NCBI RefSeq assembly: GCF_003651245.1
Contig: NZ_RAPE01000001.1
Coordinates: forward strand, 1 to 64,000
Length of the DNA stretch: 64,000 nucleotides
Source: Roseovarius spongiae
Lineage (GTDB): Bacteria > Pseudomonadota > Alphaproteobacteria > Rhodobacterales > Rhodobacteraceae
Direction: 5' to 3'
Below are positions 63,203-64,000 of the stretch, one piece after another. The translations under genes and the position numbers were made by a program. The notes beneath the pieces are model-generated. The model was not told the DNA's origin. It was given only the letters and a program-made list of their open reading frames with translations, and ran no database searches. Position 1 is the stretch's first letter. The number at the start of each line of letters is the position of its first letter.

Positions 63203-64000
<798 letters not shown>

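Overview
This window is a high-GC chromosomal segment of an alphaproteobacterium of the order Rhodobacterales (Roseobacter/Rhodobacter lineage). Several traits point there: the gene order mdh-sucCD-sucAB-lpd, a 2-oxoglutarate dehydrogenase E2 with two lipoyl domains, ethylmalonyl-CoA pathway genes (mesaconyl-CoA hydratase, malyl-CoA thioesterase), a taurine:pyruvate aminotransferase next to tauABC, VPLPA-type C-terminal sorting signals, and the glyQ-hypothetical-glyS-PEP-binding-protein block. The genus cannot be decided from the sequence alone. No rRNA, tRNA, CRISPR array, insertion sequence, prophage or replication origin was recognised.

Layout. 1-1.8 kb holds two unrecognised genes, visibly less GC-rich than the rest, followed by a gene-free palindromic repeat block (1.8-2.4 kb). 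2.4-11.1 kb: glnD and an LpoA-like lipoprotein (minus strand), then rsmI, yraN, gshB and an alpha/beta hydrolase (plus strand), then comM (minus). 11.2-17.8 kb is all minus strand: succinate dehydrogenase sdhCDA-(lipoprotein)-sdhB, and upstream of it mcl2-nnrU-DUF1737-mch. 18-19.7 kb: a tandem PRC-barrel exported protein and a low-GC VPLPA-CTERM protein. 20-34.2 kb is the TCA-cycle block mdh, sucC, sucD, sucA, sucB, lpd, interleaved with small membrane proteins and lipoproteins and with one divergent coiled-coil gene. 34.2-36.6 kb: plsC-ftsX-ftsE (minus). 36.8-43.8 kb: zinc-ribbon protein, EamA transporter, Sua5-type tRNA enzyme, acyl-CoA dehydrogenase with metallo-hydrolase, and a 44-residue cytochrome oxidase subunit IV gene. 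43.9-48.9 kb: taurine module tpa<>tauABC. 49-52.6 kb: an MsbA-like ABC exporter and a catalytically dead trypsin-fold protein. 52.8-59.3 kb: glyQ, DUF6446, glyS and a PPDK-like protein. 59.5-62.1 kb: a SleB-type wall hydrolase, folB and folP. 62.1-64 kb: an EamA transporter and the 3' part of ilvC.

How the parts fit. The TCA genes (mdh, sdh, suc, lpd) and the ethylmalonyl-CoA genes (mch, mcl2) together serve acetyl-CoA assimilation and central oxidation. The taurine genes import taurine and transaminate it to sulfoacetaldehyde; the usual downstream genes (xsc, pta) and the regulator tauR are not in the window, although a TauR-like operator is.

I did not find a complete new defence or mobile system. 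The most interesting signals are non-coding or architectural. They are: a roughly 23-25 bp GAGTATTTT...GAA...TGAA motif lying in convergent intergenic gaps; a double TGTGATCACA operator before sucC; a TauR-type direct repeat; nested hairpins before mdh; an AT-rich replacement patch inside glyS; a pseudo-protease carrying SPOR-like and peptidoglycan-binding-like segments; a FolB with a fused kinase-like domain; a TauC with an extra exported domain; and a probable CTG start for glnD.
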